Part shown: positions 1 through 9,045 of the stretch, piece by piece
Position numbering within the stretch: position 1 is the first letter of the stretch
Layout of the letters: each line of letters starts with the position of its first letter
Assembly (NCBI GenBank): GCA_938049795.1
Contig: CALLCD010000048.1
Location: forward strand, 1-42,248
Direction of reading: 5' to 3'
From: an uncultured Hyphomonadaceae bacterium
GTDB taxonomy: Bacteria > Pseudomonadota > Alphaproteobacteria > Caulobacterales > Hyphomonadaceae
DNA length: 42,248 nt
The notes under the pieces: model-generated
Database searches by the model: none
What the model saw: only the letters and a program-made list of their open reading frames with translations
Told to the model about the DNA's origin: nothing
Program-made: the position numbers and the translations under genes

Positions 1-1551
1 GTGACACTCAGCCCGCTGGCGGTGACGCTGTGCCCAGTGGATGGACGGTTTGTGCGGCGCGAGGCAGGGCGAACGGTGGGGCAGATTGATCTGGGCGATA
101 TCGAAGTGCCCTTCTCCACAATTGACAGTTCGGGCGTTTTCAATTTTGCCGATGCCAAGCTTGACTGGGTGTCCGGCGACGCGCTGCGGATGACCATTCG
201 AGGCCAACGCCTGTCTTTACCGATGCGGATTGGGGACCGGTCTCTGGAAATCGACAGTTCAGGGCCGGCCGTGTCGGCAATTGTCGGGGGCGGACCATTG
301 CAAATTCTTGCCGCGCTCGAGGATACGAGGTTTGGCGGGACGATGATCCCAGCCCGTGTGCGCGCGGATGCGTTTTCATTTGATGGTATGGCGGCGGATG
401 CAGGGTTTGAGGGTAAGCTGCGCGGGGTGGGCGTCCATATCTCCGACCTTGATGCGGATGCCCTCTACGAACCGCTGATAACGGATCTTGATGGTGATTT
501 GCGCGACGGAGCTATCGGGATGACCGGCGTGCTGCGCAATGAAAAGGCTCGGTTCGGGATTGCGGATTTCCGGCTGGATCTGGATTTAGCGGAACTGGAT
601 GGTACGGTCGGTTTGAAAATGCGACCTCTGAATTTTGCGCCCGGTCGCTTGCAACCGACCGCCCTGTCGGAGCGATTGCGCGGCGTCCTGACGAGCACAC
701 GAGGCGTGTTGAGCGGGCAGGCGGATTTCAATATTGCAGGCGGCGCGCTGGATGGCACGGGCGAGATTGTGCTCGAAGATGTCAGCTTTGACACATTCAA
801 AGCGGGGACTGTGACGGGGGTAAACGGGCGAATTGTGTTCGAGGATATTCTGGAACTGCGAAGTGAACCACATCAAGTGTTTACGATTGACGAGTTGAAC
901 CCGGGCGTGCCGCTCAAAAATGGCGTCTTGCAATTTCAGCTCAATGGCGCGGACGAGATGAGGCTGGAGACCGCGCGCTGGCCCTTTGCCGGGGGAACGA
1001 TAACGGTGCGGCCGACGGTCTGGTCTGTGAACGAGCTCAATCAGGACATTATGGTCGAGCTGTCCGAAATTGAACTGGCCGAACTTGTCGAGACGCTGAA
1101 AGTGCCGGATCTGGTTGCGGCGGGTACGGTGTCGGGCACGTTCCCGATTGTGTTTGAAGGGGCGAATATTATGGTGCATCAGGCTGTTCTGAAGGCCGAT
1201 GAAAGCGGCGGCACGCTGGGCTATACGGGCAACGCAACTGCGCCCGTCGAGGGGCAGAACGAATTGGCCGACTATGCCTTTGACGCGCTTCGCAATTTCA
1301 GTTTCACGGTGATGCAGCTTGGGGTCGATGGCAATCTGATCGGGCGCTTATTGCTGAGCATTGATATGACCGGCCACAATGATGATGTGCTCGATGGCAA
1401 GCCGTTCAAATTCGGTATTACGGTCGATTCGGATCTGTTGCCGCTGCTGACATCGCTGCGCAATTTGCCCAATGAAGCCTATATTTTCGAGGCGATCATG
1501 CTGGAAAGAGAAGCCGCAGAGCGCCGCGCGCAGGGTGAACAGAGCAACTAA
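1..1551 (+). CDS. ydbH: C-terminal part of YdbH-like (AsmA-like/dicarboxylate-transport domain) intermembrane protein, truncated by window start
   Basis: Long open frame from base 1; beta-rich AsmA-like sequence with C-terminal 'DLLPLLTSLRNLPNEAYIFEAIMLEREAAERRAQGEQ'; followed by YnbE- and YdbL-like genes in the conserved order. Confidence 0.75.
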   Translation: MTLSPLAVTLCPVDGRFVRREAGRTVGQIDLGDIEVPFSTIDSSGVFNFADAKLDWVSGDALRMTIRGQRLSLPMRIGDRSLEIDSSGPAVSAIVGGGPLQILAALEDTRFGGTMIPARVRADAFSFDGMAADAGFEGKLRGVGVHISDLDADALYEPLITDLDGDLRDGAIGMTGVLRNEKARFGIADFRLDLDLAELDGTVGLKMRPLNFAPGRLQPTALSERLRGVLTSTRGVLSGQADFNIAGGALDGTGEIVLEDVSFDTFKAGTVTGVNGRIVFEDILELRSEPHQVFTIDELNPGVPLKNGVLQFQLNGADEMRLETARWPFAGGTITVRPTVWSVNELNQDIMVELSEIELAELVETLKVPDLVAAGTVSGTFPIVFEGANIMVHQAVLKADESGGTLGYTGNATAPVEGQNELADYAFDALRNFSFTVMQLGVDGNLIGRLLLSIDMTGHNDDVLDGKPFKFGITVDSDLLPLLTSLRNLPNEAYIFEAIMLEREAAERRAQGEQSN

Positions 1552-1616
1552 GCCATGTTCAAACGCCATTCAGTGGGATAGACATAAGATCAATCGAGAA
1601 ATCTAGGAGAGTCTGG

Positions 1617-1805
1617 ATGCGTAAACTTGCAATAGGGGCGACGATAGCGGCGCTTGCGATGGCGGCCTGTTCGCCAACGGTCAAGATCGAGGCGCCTGAC
1701 AAGCCGATCGAGATCAATTTGAACGTCAAGATTGATCAGGAAGTCCGCATCAAGCTCGACCGTGAGGTTGAAGACCTGATCGCTGACAATCCTGATTTGT
1801 TCTAG
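1617..1805 (+). CDS. ynbE: YnbE-like small lipoprotein
   Basis: 62 aa with lipobox 'ALAMAAC' and conserved 'P.KIEAPDKPIEINLNVKIDQEVRIKLDREVEDLI'; neighbours are ydbH- and ydbL-like. Confidence 0.85.
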   Translation: MRKLAIGATIAALAMAACSPTVKIEAPDKPIEINLNVKIDQEVRIKLDREVEDLIADNPDLF

Positions 1806-1814
1806 GAGGTAGAT

Positions 1815-2177
1815 ATGAACATGATTTTATCTTTCCGTACCGTGCTTGTGGGGCTGTTTCTGGCCTTTGCGATGGCCGTTTCTGCGCCGTCTGCCTCTGC
1901 GGGCGATCCGGTGATTGATGCGGCCAAAGCGGCGGGGACGGTTGGCGAACGCGCGGACGGTTATCTCGGACTGGTCACGGGCGATGCTGCGCCGGATGTG
2001 CGCCGCCGGGTCAACGAGATCAACGCCAAACGGCGTGCGCTTTACGAACAGCTGGCCCGCGAAACCGGAACCACGGTTCAGGAAGTCGGCATTATCACCG
2101 GCGAGAAACAATATGCGCAGACCGTTTCAGGGCATTTCTATATGGGCGCAGATGGCCGCTGGGTGGCCAAGCCCTGA
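1815..2177 (+). CDS. ydbL: YdbL family (DUF1318) periplasmic protein
   Basis: Signal peptide followed by '..GTVGERADGYLGLV..VRRRVNEINAKRRALYEQLARETGTTVQEVG...' typical of DUF1318. Confidence 0.85.
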   Translation: MNMILSFRTVLVGLFLAFAMAVSAPSASAGDPVIDAAKAAGTVGERADGYLGLVTGDAAPDVRRRVNEINAKRRALYEQLARETGTTVQEVGIITGEKQYAQTVSGHFYMGADGRWVAKP

Positions 2178-2215
2178 TCCCACGAATGATCATTTGATCT
2201 GTCAGCAATAGCCAG

Positions 2216-2254
2216 CGCCCGCTCAATGTCCTAAAGGCATAAAGCGGGCGTTTT
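2216..2254 (+). terminator. Rho-independent terminator after ydbL
   Basis: CGCCCGCT ... AGCGGGCG inverted repeat (8 bp) followed by TTTTG. Confidence 0.7.
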
Positions 2255-2354
2255 GTTTTGGCTTTATCTCTTCGGTTTATGTCCTGAAAAGCCTAAGACT
2301 GGATGCGCGAATCGGGTATGGATTTGTGTTCGGTTTTTCAAGTCAGGTTGTCGC

Positions 2355-3026
2355 ATGATCGATTCTTCTTCTCTTAGCGCTTTTATTGCATCGCGGATTT
2401 GTCACGATATGGTGTCGCCCGTGTCTTCTGTAACGAGCGCTATGGAAATGCTTGACGATGAGACGCTTGGCGAAGAGATGCGCGCGGCCTCTGAGGACTT
2501 GCTTCGCGACGGGGCGCTGAAGCTCGGCTCTTACATCAAATTTCTGCGCTATGCCTTCGGCGCAATGGGGCAGTCGGATTCGGTGGCGGACATACACGAA
2601 GCCAAGAGCATCATTGAAGCCTATGTGAACCTTCACCGTCCGACGATCGAATGGGACATCGAAACTGCGCATTTCACCTATCATCATGTTCGGCTGATGA
2701 TGCATGTGGTGCTGTTTGCGATGACGTGTCTGCCCAGAGGCGGTGTGATATCGGTTGAGGTCAAGGATCATCACGGCCTGCCATCGCTCGTCATCTATGC
2801 CAGAGGTGAGCGGCCAAAACTCAAGCCTGAAGTGGTTGCCGCCGCGGCAGGCGAAACCCCTGAAGGGGGCTGGAGCAGCCGCAATGTAAACCTATTGCTT
2901 GCGACGATGGTTGCCAGAGAGTTGGACACCAATATTAGCGTCAATCAGACCAGCGACACCGAGATCGTTTTTGCTGCGAGCAAGCTGAGCCTGACAGCGC
3001 AGATTGACCGTGAAGGAATTTCTTAA
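2355..3026 (+). CDS. chpT: Histidine phosphotransferase ChpT-like
   Basis: 'FIASRICHDMVSPVSSV' H-box and degenerate HK-like fold (CckA-ChpT-CtrA family); ATG at 2355 preferred over the 2253 start in the ORF track. Confidence 0.85.
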   Translation: MIDSSSLSAFIASRICHDMVSPVSSVTSAMEMLDDETLGEEMRAASEDLLRDGALKLGSYIKFLRYAFGAMGQSDSVADIHEAKSIIEAYVNLHRPTIEWDIETAHFTYHHVRLMMHVVLFAMTCLPRGGVISVEVKDHHGLPSLVIYARGERPKLKPEVVAAAAGETPEGGWSSRNVNLLLATMVARELDTNISVNQTSDTEIVFAASKLSLTAQIDREGIS

Positions 3027-3093
3027 CTCCGCTCGGATAAGAGCAAGGAGCAGGGCGACAACAGAAAATGTTTTGTAGCTAGGAAATTGACCG

Positions 3094-3459
3094 ATGAAAA
3101 ATTGCCTTATTGTTGACGACTCGCGTGTTGTGCGCAAAGTGGCGGGACGCATTATCCGCGACTTGCAGTTCGACGTAACCGAGGCAGGGGATGGCGCAGA
3201 GGCGCTTGAAATTTGCCGGGAAACAATGCCCGATGCCGTGCTGCTCGATTGGAATATGCCGGTCATGAACGGTATGGATTTCCTGCGGGCGCTGCGGCGT
3301 GAGGACGATGGACACAAGCCTGTGGTTGTCTTCTGCTCGACGGAGAACGATGCCGACCATATCAGCGAAGCCATCCGGACGGGGGCGAATGACTTCATTA
3401 TGAAGCCGTTTGACTCGAACATTATTGAGAGCAAATTTACCGAAGTTGGGCTCATTTAG
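3094..3459 (+). CDS. Single-domain CheY-like response regulator
   Basis: 'CLIVDDSRVVRKV', 'DAVLLDWNMPVMNG', 'FCST', 'MKPF' receiver motifs. Confidence 0.92.
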   Translation: MKNCLIVDDSRVVRKVAGRIIRDLQFDVTEAGDGAEALEICRETMPDAVLLDWNMPVMNGMDFLRALRREDDGHKPVVVFCSTENDADHISEAIRTGANDFIMKPFDSNIIESKFTEVGLI

Positions 3460-3558
3460 CCCATAAAATGCCGTTTTTCGGTGAAAACAAAAGCTTGTGT
3501 TAACGAAATCAGCGCAACGTAAGTCCAATACATTATGGGTTGGGCAGGACGGATTTGT

Positions 3559-4413
3559 ATGGATCATTCGGGCTATAATGAGATAGCGGATCTGGCGCTG
3601 CGCAAGACCGGGCAGGCCTTTCGCTCCAATCACCGTTATCTGGTCGAGGCCCGTTTGGCGTCGATCCTGCGGCGTGAAAATTTCTCTACATTGGAAGAAT
3701 TGGCCAATTGCCTCCAGGCACGACCGAACTCGGTTCTGGAAGTCGAAGTGGCATCGGCCTTAACGGGCAAAGACACGCAATTCTTCGGTGATCGCAAAAC
3801 GATCAGCCACATCGTGTCCTTTTTGGCGACCAGAGCGGAGAGTTCACGCACGAGCGGCCGGAAGCTGCGGGTACTTTGCGCGGGCGGCGGCACAGGTCAG
3901 GAAGCTTACTCGCTTGTGATCGAGGCGCTCGAAAATGCCCCTCAATTGTTTGAAGACGCGCTTTTGGAGATCACCTCGGTCGATATCTGCAAGGCCAGCA
4001 CGCTGCGCGCACGCGCGGGGCAATATGGTCATTACGAGATCCAGACAGGGCTGTCGGCGCAGCGCATGCTCAAATATTTCAGCCGCTCGGACAATTCCTG
4101 GCAGGCTGGCAATATGTTGCGCCAAAAGGTCGATTTCTCGGTCTGCAATCTGATGACGGGGCTGCCAGAGCTGGGTCTGTTTGATGTTGTCTTGTGCCGC
4201 AATGTTATGCCGTCAATGGTCCGTCCGATTGCGATAGATGTCGCAGGTCAACTTTTGGATATATTGCAGCCTTGGGGGCAGTTGGTTCTCGGGCAGGAGG
4301 AGATGCTGCCGCAAAGTGTCACGGGCTTCATCCCGTCGCGCGATGTGCGCAATGCGCTTGCTCCGGCGAGTGCTAAGGCTGCCAGCAAGCCCCCTCAGGA
4401 GAGTGTAGCTTAA
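3559..4413 (+). CDS. CheR-like methyltransferase, divergent
   Basis: CheR N-terminal helical region, 'VLCAGGGTGQEAYSL' SAM motif and 'FDVVLCRNVM'; start set at 3559 (ORF track 3535). Confidence 0.8.
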   Translation: MDHSGYNEIADLALRKTGQAFRSNHRYLVEARLASILRRENFSTLEELANCLQARPNSVLEVEVASALTGKDTQFFGDRKTISHIVSFLATRAESSRTSGRKLRVLCAGGGTGQEAYSLVIEALENAPQLFEDALLEITSVDICKASTLRARAGQYGHYEIQTGLSAQRMLKYFSRSDNSWQAGNMLRQKVDFSVCNLMTGLPELGLFDVVLCRNVMPSMVRPIAIDVAGQLLDILQPWGQLVLGQEEMLPQSVTGFIPSRDVRNALAPASAKAASKPPQESVA

Positions 4414-5381
4414 GGCTTCGGTTCGAGGTGTTTGATGATCGGTGTGGCGATGCCTTGCTGGGCGCGCGTGCCGAGGACCTCGCGGCGGAAGCGGTAATAC
4501 TCGGCAGGCCGGCCGCCTGTGCTTGTTTCCATTTCGCCCGTACCGCCGACAAGACCGCTTCGATCAAGCGCGCGGCGGAAGTTTTGTTTGTGTAGACGCA
4601 ATCCCAAAATCGCTTCGACGGATTTTTGGAGCATGGACAGGGTGAACTTTTGTGGCATGAGGTCGAAGATGACGGGCCGGTATTTCAGCTTGCCGCGCAG
4701 GCGGGAAATGGCGGTGGCCAGAATGCGGCGATGGTCGGAGATCATGGGCTGACCGAAGGCGGGTTTGGGCGGGGCGAGACCCGCGTCGAGGGCAGCTTCT
4801 TGCGCGAGGCCAGCTTCGTAGAGCAGTTCGTAGCGCTCCAGCACGCGCTCTTCGAGCCATTGATAATTGTCGAGACCGAAGGCAAGCTGTGTGCGGCGCT
4901 GGCGTTGGTCATGTCCAGCCGCCCATGTCATCAAGCGCGGAACAATCTTCTCCGCGATCAGGGCAGGCGGGCCATGGCGGTGGTCTTCCCATGGGAAATG
5001 GACATACCAGTCCCGCCACGCCGCTTCGAAGGCGACATCGACATCGGACTTTCGCGGCGTCAAAGCGAGATAGCCGACCGAGATCTGGCGTCTATTGTCA
5101 GCTGTGGTGTTGGCCGCGTCGCTCGGCGGTGTGTCGTCGATGCTGTCGCGGTTTTGGTCGCCGAATGTGTAGAGCTGTTCGACATGGCCGAGGGTGAAGC
5201 CGGTCTGTTTGGCGACCCAGCCGCGCAAGGCCAGCTCGAAGGTTCGGTCCGTATCAGGAGCAAATTCGCCAAAGGGAAGCGCGGGCGCGTGTCCGCTCCG
5301 GCGGGTCTCGAGAAATAGCGGCGTGCCCGCTTCGACCGTGACGATGACCGCCGAGAGATCAATGCCCAACTCGACACTCAT
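4410..5381 (-). CDS. Nudix-like plus winged-HTH regulator, NadQ/NrtR-type (putative NAD metabolism regulator)
   Basis: N-terminal Nudix-like part ('VIVTVEAGTPLFLETRRSGHAPALPFGEFAPDTDRTFELALRGWVAKQTGF') and C-terminal wHTH ('LPQKFTLSMLQKSVEAILGLRLHKQNFRRALDRSGLVGGTGE'); coupled to HD hydrolase. Confidence 0.7.
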   Translation of the reverse strand: MSVELGIDLSAVIVTVEAGTPLFLETRRSGHAPALPFGEFAPDTDRTFELALRGWVAKQTGFTLGHVEQLYTFGDQNRDSIDDTPPSDAANTTADNRRQISVGYLALTPRKSDVDVAFEAAWRDWYVHFPWEDHRHGPPALIAEKIVPRLMTWAAGHDQRQRRTQLAFGLDNYQWLEERVLERYELLYEAGLAQEAALDAGLAPPKPAFGQPMISDHRRILATAISRLRGKLKYRPVIFDLMPQKFTLSMLQKSVEAILGLRLHKQNFRRALDRSGLVGGTGEMETSTGGRPAEYYRFRREVLGTRAQQGIATPIIKHLEPKP

Positions 5382-6013
5382 AGCGTGGCCTTTGCCATAT
5401 CGGTGAGCAGGGCTTCGTGTCGGGCGAGAAATTCCGATTGGGCAAGGCCGACAGGTTTGGGCTCAAGGGTGAGATTGATCTCTGGCGGCGGTTTGCCGAA
5501 GAACTGGTTGGCTTCGGTTTTCGAGAATCCGGCAAGTTGGACCGCTTCAAACCAGGCGCAGATCATATCGGCGCGCTTGATCTGTTTTTTAAGCTTTGCG
5601 GGCGTAATGGCAGGGAGGCCAAAGCGCAAATGGACGGCCTGTTCGAGCCGTGTTTCGACGCCCTTATAGCTGTCGCCGAGAATGGCTTTGAACGGGGAGA
5701 TCATATCGCCGATGACATATTCGGGTGCGTCATGCAGGAGCGCGGTGAGGCGTTCGGCGGGGGTGAGGCTGGGCGTGCGCTGGCTGCAGATTTGCTCGAC
5801 GATGACAGAATGCTCAGCGACCGAGAAGGCATTTGCGCCAAGCGTCTGCCCGTTCCAGCGCGCAACGCGGGCGAGGCCGTGAGCGATGTCTTCAATCTCA
5901 ATGTCTAGCGGGGATGGGTCCACAAGGTCGAGCCGACGCCCTGAGAGCATCCGTTGCCAAGCGCGCGGGGCGACTTTGGCGGGGCGTCGTTTAGAGGGGG
6001 TTAAGGAAACCAT
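5378..6013 (-). CDS. HD-domain phosphohydrolase (YfbR-like)
   Basis: 'NAFSVAEHSVIVEQ', 'ALLHDAPEYVIGDMISPFK' HD motifs; ATGA overlap with downstream regulator. Confidence 0.85.
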   Translation of the reverse strand: MVSLTPSKRRPAKVAPRAWQRMLSGRRLDLVDPSPLDIEIEDIAHGLARVARWNGQTLGANAFSVAEHSVIVEQICSQRTPSLTPAERLTALLHDAPEYVIGDMISPFKAILGDSYKGVETRLEQAVHLRFGLPAITPAKLKKQIKRADMICAWFEAVQLAGFSKTEANQFFGKPPPEINLTLEPKPVGLAQSEFLARHEALLTDMAKATL

Positions 6014-6160
6014 AGGCCCGTTCTAAGCCATTCAGGCAATAGGTAAAGAAATGAGGCGAATTTAGTTACGCTTTGCCTTGAAGCTTCCCGAATTGACTCA
6101 GACCTCGTTAAGATCATCGGGCGATAATGGCCTCAACAAAAAGTATACAAGGTTTTCGAG

Positions 6161-6310
6161 ATGATGTCGCTTATGATGAATTTGGCCGAGAGTTCGGTCA
6201 CGCCAATGGTTGTGCTGTCCTGTATCGGAATCGGTTTGGCCATCGAGATCTGGAAGACAAGCGACACACTCTTTATGGGGGATATATTCGCGGAAGGGTA
6301 TGACGATTAG
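6161..6310 (+). CDS. Small putative membrane protein (49 aa), not in the ORF track
   Basis: My translation: MMSLMMNLAESSVTPMVVLSCIGIGLAIEIWKTSDTLFMGDIFAEGYDD*; one hydrophobic segment; AAGG upstream; terminator 31 bp downstream. Confidence 0.5.
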   Translation: MMSLMMNLAESSVTPMVVLSCIGIGLAIEIWKTSDTLFMGDIFAEGYDD

Positions 6311-6341
6311 TCAGTCCTGAACCGAGGCGTAGCGTGGGGAA

Positions 6342-6370
6342 AGCGGCTTCCGTTCGGAAGTCGCTTTTTT
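6342..6370 (+). terminator. Rho-independent terminator
   Basis: AGCGGCTTCC-GTTC-GGAAGTCGCT (one G.U) followed by TTTTT. Confidence 0.85.
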
Positions 6371-6436
6371 CGTGGCTTTCATTCTGGCCGTGTAAGTGCT
6401 TTGATCTGTGTGGAGAAACACACGGGAGATAAGACA

Positions 6437-7639
6437 ATGGGTTCCACGGTTCATGGCGTTTGCGATGCGAAATTTTCGGCGGTAAGGGCGGAGTTCGACA
6501 GGAATTTTGCCGAGCGCGGGGAAGTTGGCGCGTCGGTCTGTCTGAGCGTTGGGGGTGAGACGCTGGTCGATTTGTGGGGCGGTGTGGCCGATAAGGAGGC
6601 GGGCGCGGCGTGGACCGAGGACACAATGTCCATCGTGTTTTCCTGTACCAAGGCGGCAACGGCGATTTGTGCGCATATTCTGATTGATCAGGGCAAGCTG
6701 AACCCGGATGCGTTGGTGTCCGAGTATTGGCCGGAATTTGCGCAGAACGGCAAAGAGGCGACCACGGTGCAGATGATGCTCAATCATGAGAGCGGCGTGC
6801 CAGCGTTTCGTGAGCCAATCAAAGACGGCGGAATGCTGGACTGGGACTATATGATCGGGCGGCTTGAGGCGGAAGCGCCGTTCTGGGAGCCGGGCACGCG
6901 CAATGGCTATCATATGATCAGCTTTGGCTGGACGGTGGGCGAGCTTGTGCGCCGTGTTTCAGGGCAATCGCTCGGGGCGTTTTTTGCAGAACATGTGGCA
7001 GGGCCTACGGGGGCGGATTTCTGGATTGGTTTGCCGGACGGGTTTGACAAGCCGATTGCGCCGATCCTGATGCACACGCCGACGCCGGAGGATATGGCGA
7101 GCGGGTTTACGCAGAAATTGCTGACCGATCCGACCTCGATCCAGTCGCTGGCAATCTTGAATGTGGGCGGCTGGACGGCCAATCAGCCCGAAGCGCACAA
7201 GGCGGAGATTGGCGGCGCGGGCGGGATTTCGAATGCGCGCGGACAAGTGGCGATGTACACGCCGCTGGCGCGCAATGATGGCTCGCTTGTGTCGGCCGAG
7301 CGGCTGGCGGCGATGGGGCGGGTGTCTACGGCGACCTCGATTGATGCGACGCTGTTGTGCCGGTCGCGTTTTGCGTCGGGCTTTATGAAGTCGATGAACA
7401 ATCGCGGCGTTGCGACGAGCCCGGGCATGTCTGCGCTGATCGGGGAGGCGGCTTTCGGCCATGTCGGCGCGGGCGGCTCGATCGGGTTTGCCGACCCTGA
7501 GTGCGGCTTGGCGTTCAGCTACACAATGAACCAGATGGGCGGCGGGCTCTTGATGAATGATCGCGGGCAGAGCCTGATTGATGCGGCCTATGAGGCGCTT
7601 GGGTATCGGTCGAATAAATCTGGCGCTTGGGTGCGGTAG
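6437..7639 (+). CDS. Serine hydrolase, class C beta-lactamase-related/esterase family
   Basis: SxxK motif 'SCTKAA', 'YHMISFGWTVGELVRRVSG', 'GHVGAGGSIGFADPE'. Confidence 0.88.
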   Translation: MGSTVHGVCDAKFSAVRAEFDRNFAERGEVGASVCLSVGGETLVDLWGGVADKEAGAAWTEDTMSIVFSCTKAATAICAHILIDQGKLNPDALVSEYWPEFAQNGKEATTVQMMLNHESGVPAFREPIKDGGMLDWDYMIGRLEAEAPFWEPGTRNGYHMISFGWTVGELVRRVSGQSLGAFFAEHVAGPTGADFWIGLPDGFDKPIAPILMHTPTPEDMASGFTQKLLTDPTSIQSLAILNVGGWTANQPEAHKAEIGGAGGISNARGQVAMYTPLARNDGSLVSAERLAAMGRVSTATSIDATLLCRSRFASGFMKSMNNRGVATSPGMSALIGEAAFGHVGAGGSIGFADPECGLAFSYTMNQMGGGLLMNDRGQSLIDAAYEALGYRSNKSGAWVR

Positions 7640-7649
7640 AGCTTATCGG

Positions 7650-9005
7650 CTACTCGTCGCGGTTGAACGCAGACAGGGCGGCGGCGTGGAGGGCGTCAAT
7701 GCCGACGGGGATGGCGGTTTGCGCATCTGGCGCGAAGAAGGGCGAGTGGAGCGATGGCAGGGCTTCGCCGCTGTCGATCTTTTCCGGTTCGACCCCGCCA
7801 AGCCAGAAGATCATGCTCGGGATTTTGTCGTCGGTGCGGCTGTAATGGGCAAAGTCTTCGCCGCCCATGACAGGCGGTGTCGGGGTCACATTCGCTTCGC
7901 CGATGACCGCGCTGATCGCCTCGACAGAGCGAGCGGTGAGCGCGGGATCATTGTATGTGGACGGAATATAGTCAGTCTCGAAAGTGACCTCTGGCGGCGG
8001 CGCGCCGAAGGTGGCGGCTTGGCCATTAGCGATCCGTGTGATGCCTTCGAGGAGGATGGTGCGCACTTCGTCCGAATAGGTCCGGACGGTGAGTTTCATC
8101 TCGGCGCGGTTGGAGATAATATTGTGCTTTGCGCCAGCATGGATCGAGCCGACGGTGACGACTGCGGGCGCTTGCGGGTCGACATTGCGGGCGACAAGGG
8201 TTTGCAGCGCGGTGACGATATGGGCGGCGATGACGACAGGGTCTTTGGTCGTGTGCGGATAAGCGCCGTGTCCGCCAGAGCCGTGGACTGTGATGTCAAC
8301 TGAATCGACGGCGGCGAGGGCATAGCCTTCGGTGTAGCCAATGGTGCCGGCGGGCAGGCTCGCAGAGACATGAAGGGCGATGTTGGCGTCGGGCTTCGGG
8401 AAGCGTTCGAACAGGCCGTCGGCGAGCACAGCGGGCGCGCCAAGGCCAAGCTCTTCGGCGGGCTGGGCGAGCATGACGAGCGTGCCGGACCAGTCGTCTT
8501 TTGTTTCGACCAGACGCCGCGCTGCGCCGACCCATGTGGTCATGTGAACGTCATGGGCGCAGGCATGCATGACGGGGCTGTCTACGCCGGTCCAGCCAAT
8601 GTTTGTCGCCTTTGAAGCATAGGGTACGCCGGTCTGTTCGGGTACGGGCAGCGCGTCTGTGTCGGTGCGCAGGAGGATGGTCGGGCCGTCGCCATTGCGC
8701 AAGACGCCAACGACGCCATAGCCGCCAACCCCCTCGCGGACCTCGCCCTGATCGCGCTCGGCTTTGGCTTTGACCCAATCATCGCCAAGGCCGGTGGTGA
8801 CCTCGAAACCGAGGAGGCCAAGCTCTGCGGCAAGCTGGTCTGCGGTTGCGCTTTCCTGAAAGGAGAGCTCGGGATTTGTGTGGAGGTGTTGATAGAGAGT
8901 TTGCAAGTCGCCGCCCGGGGCCGGTGGGTCTGCGAAGGCCGGTGCGCTGAGGGCAAGGCTTGCAAGGCTGAGAGCAAGGACGGATGCGGTAAGCGGGCGG
9001 GGCAT
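7650..9005 (-). CDS. Exported M20 family amidohydrolase/peptidase
   Basis: Signal peptide; 'HACAHDVHMTTWVGAARRL', 'QPAEELGLGA', 'MGGEDFAHYS'. ATG at 9005 chosen over 9017. Confidence 0.9.
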   Translation of the reverse strand: MPRPLTASVLALSLASLALSAPAFADPPAPGGDLQTLYQHLHTNPELSFQESATADQLAAELGLLGFEVTTGLGDDWVKAKAERDQGEVREGVGGYGVVGVLRNGDGPTILLRTDTDALPVPEQTGVPYASKATNIGWTGVDSPVMHACAHDVHMTTWVGAARRLVETKDDWSGTLVMLAQPAEELGLGAPAVLADGLFERFPKPDANIALHVSASLPAGTIGYTEGYALAAVDSVDITVHGSGGHGAYPHTTKDPVVIAAHIVTALQTLVARNVDPQAPAVVTVGSIHAGAKHNIISNRAEMKLTVRTYSDEVRTILLEGITRIANGQAATFGAPPPEVTFETDYIPSTYNDPALTARSVEAISAVIGEANVTPTPPVMGGEDFAHYSRTDDKIPSMIFWLGGVEPEKIDSGEALPSLHSPFFAPDAQTAIPVGIDALHAAALSAFNRDE

Positions 9006-9045
9006 GGCGGACTCCAAGGGTTGCGATGGGTTGTTTATTTTCAGG

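Noticed and set aside
4626-5318. 230-aa plus-strand ORF opposite the Nudix-wHTH regulator
   Set aside because: Antisense to a gene with recognisable domains and ATGA coupling; no independent support.
7578-8303. 241-aa plus-strand ORF opposite the M20 peptidase
   Set aside because: Antisense shadow; the M20 frame has conserved metal-binding motifs.
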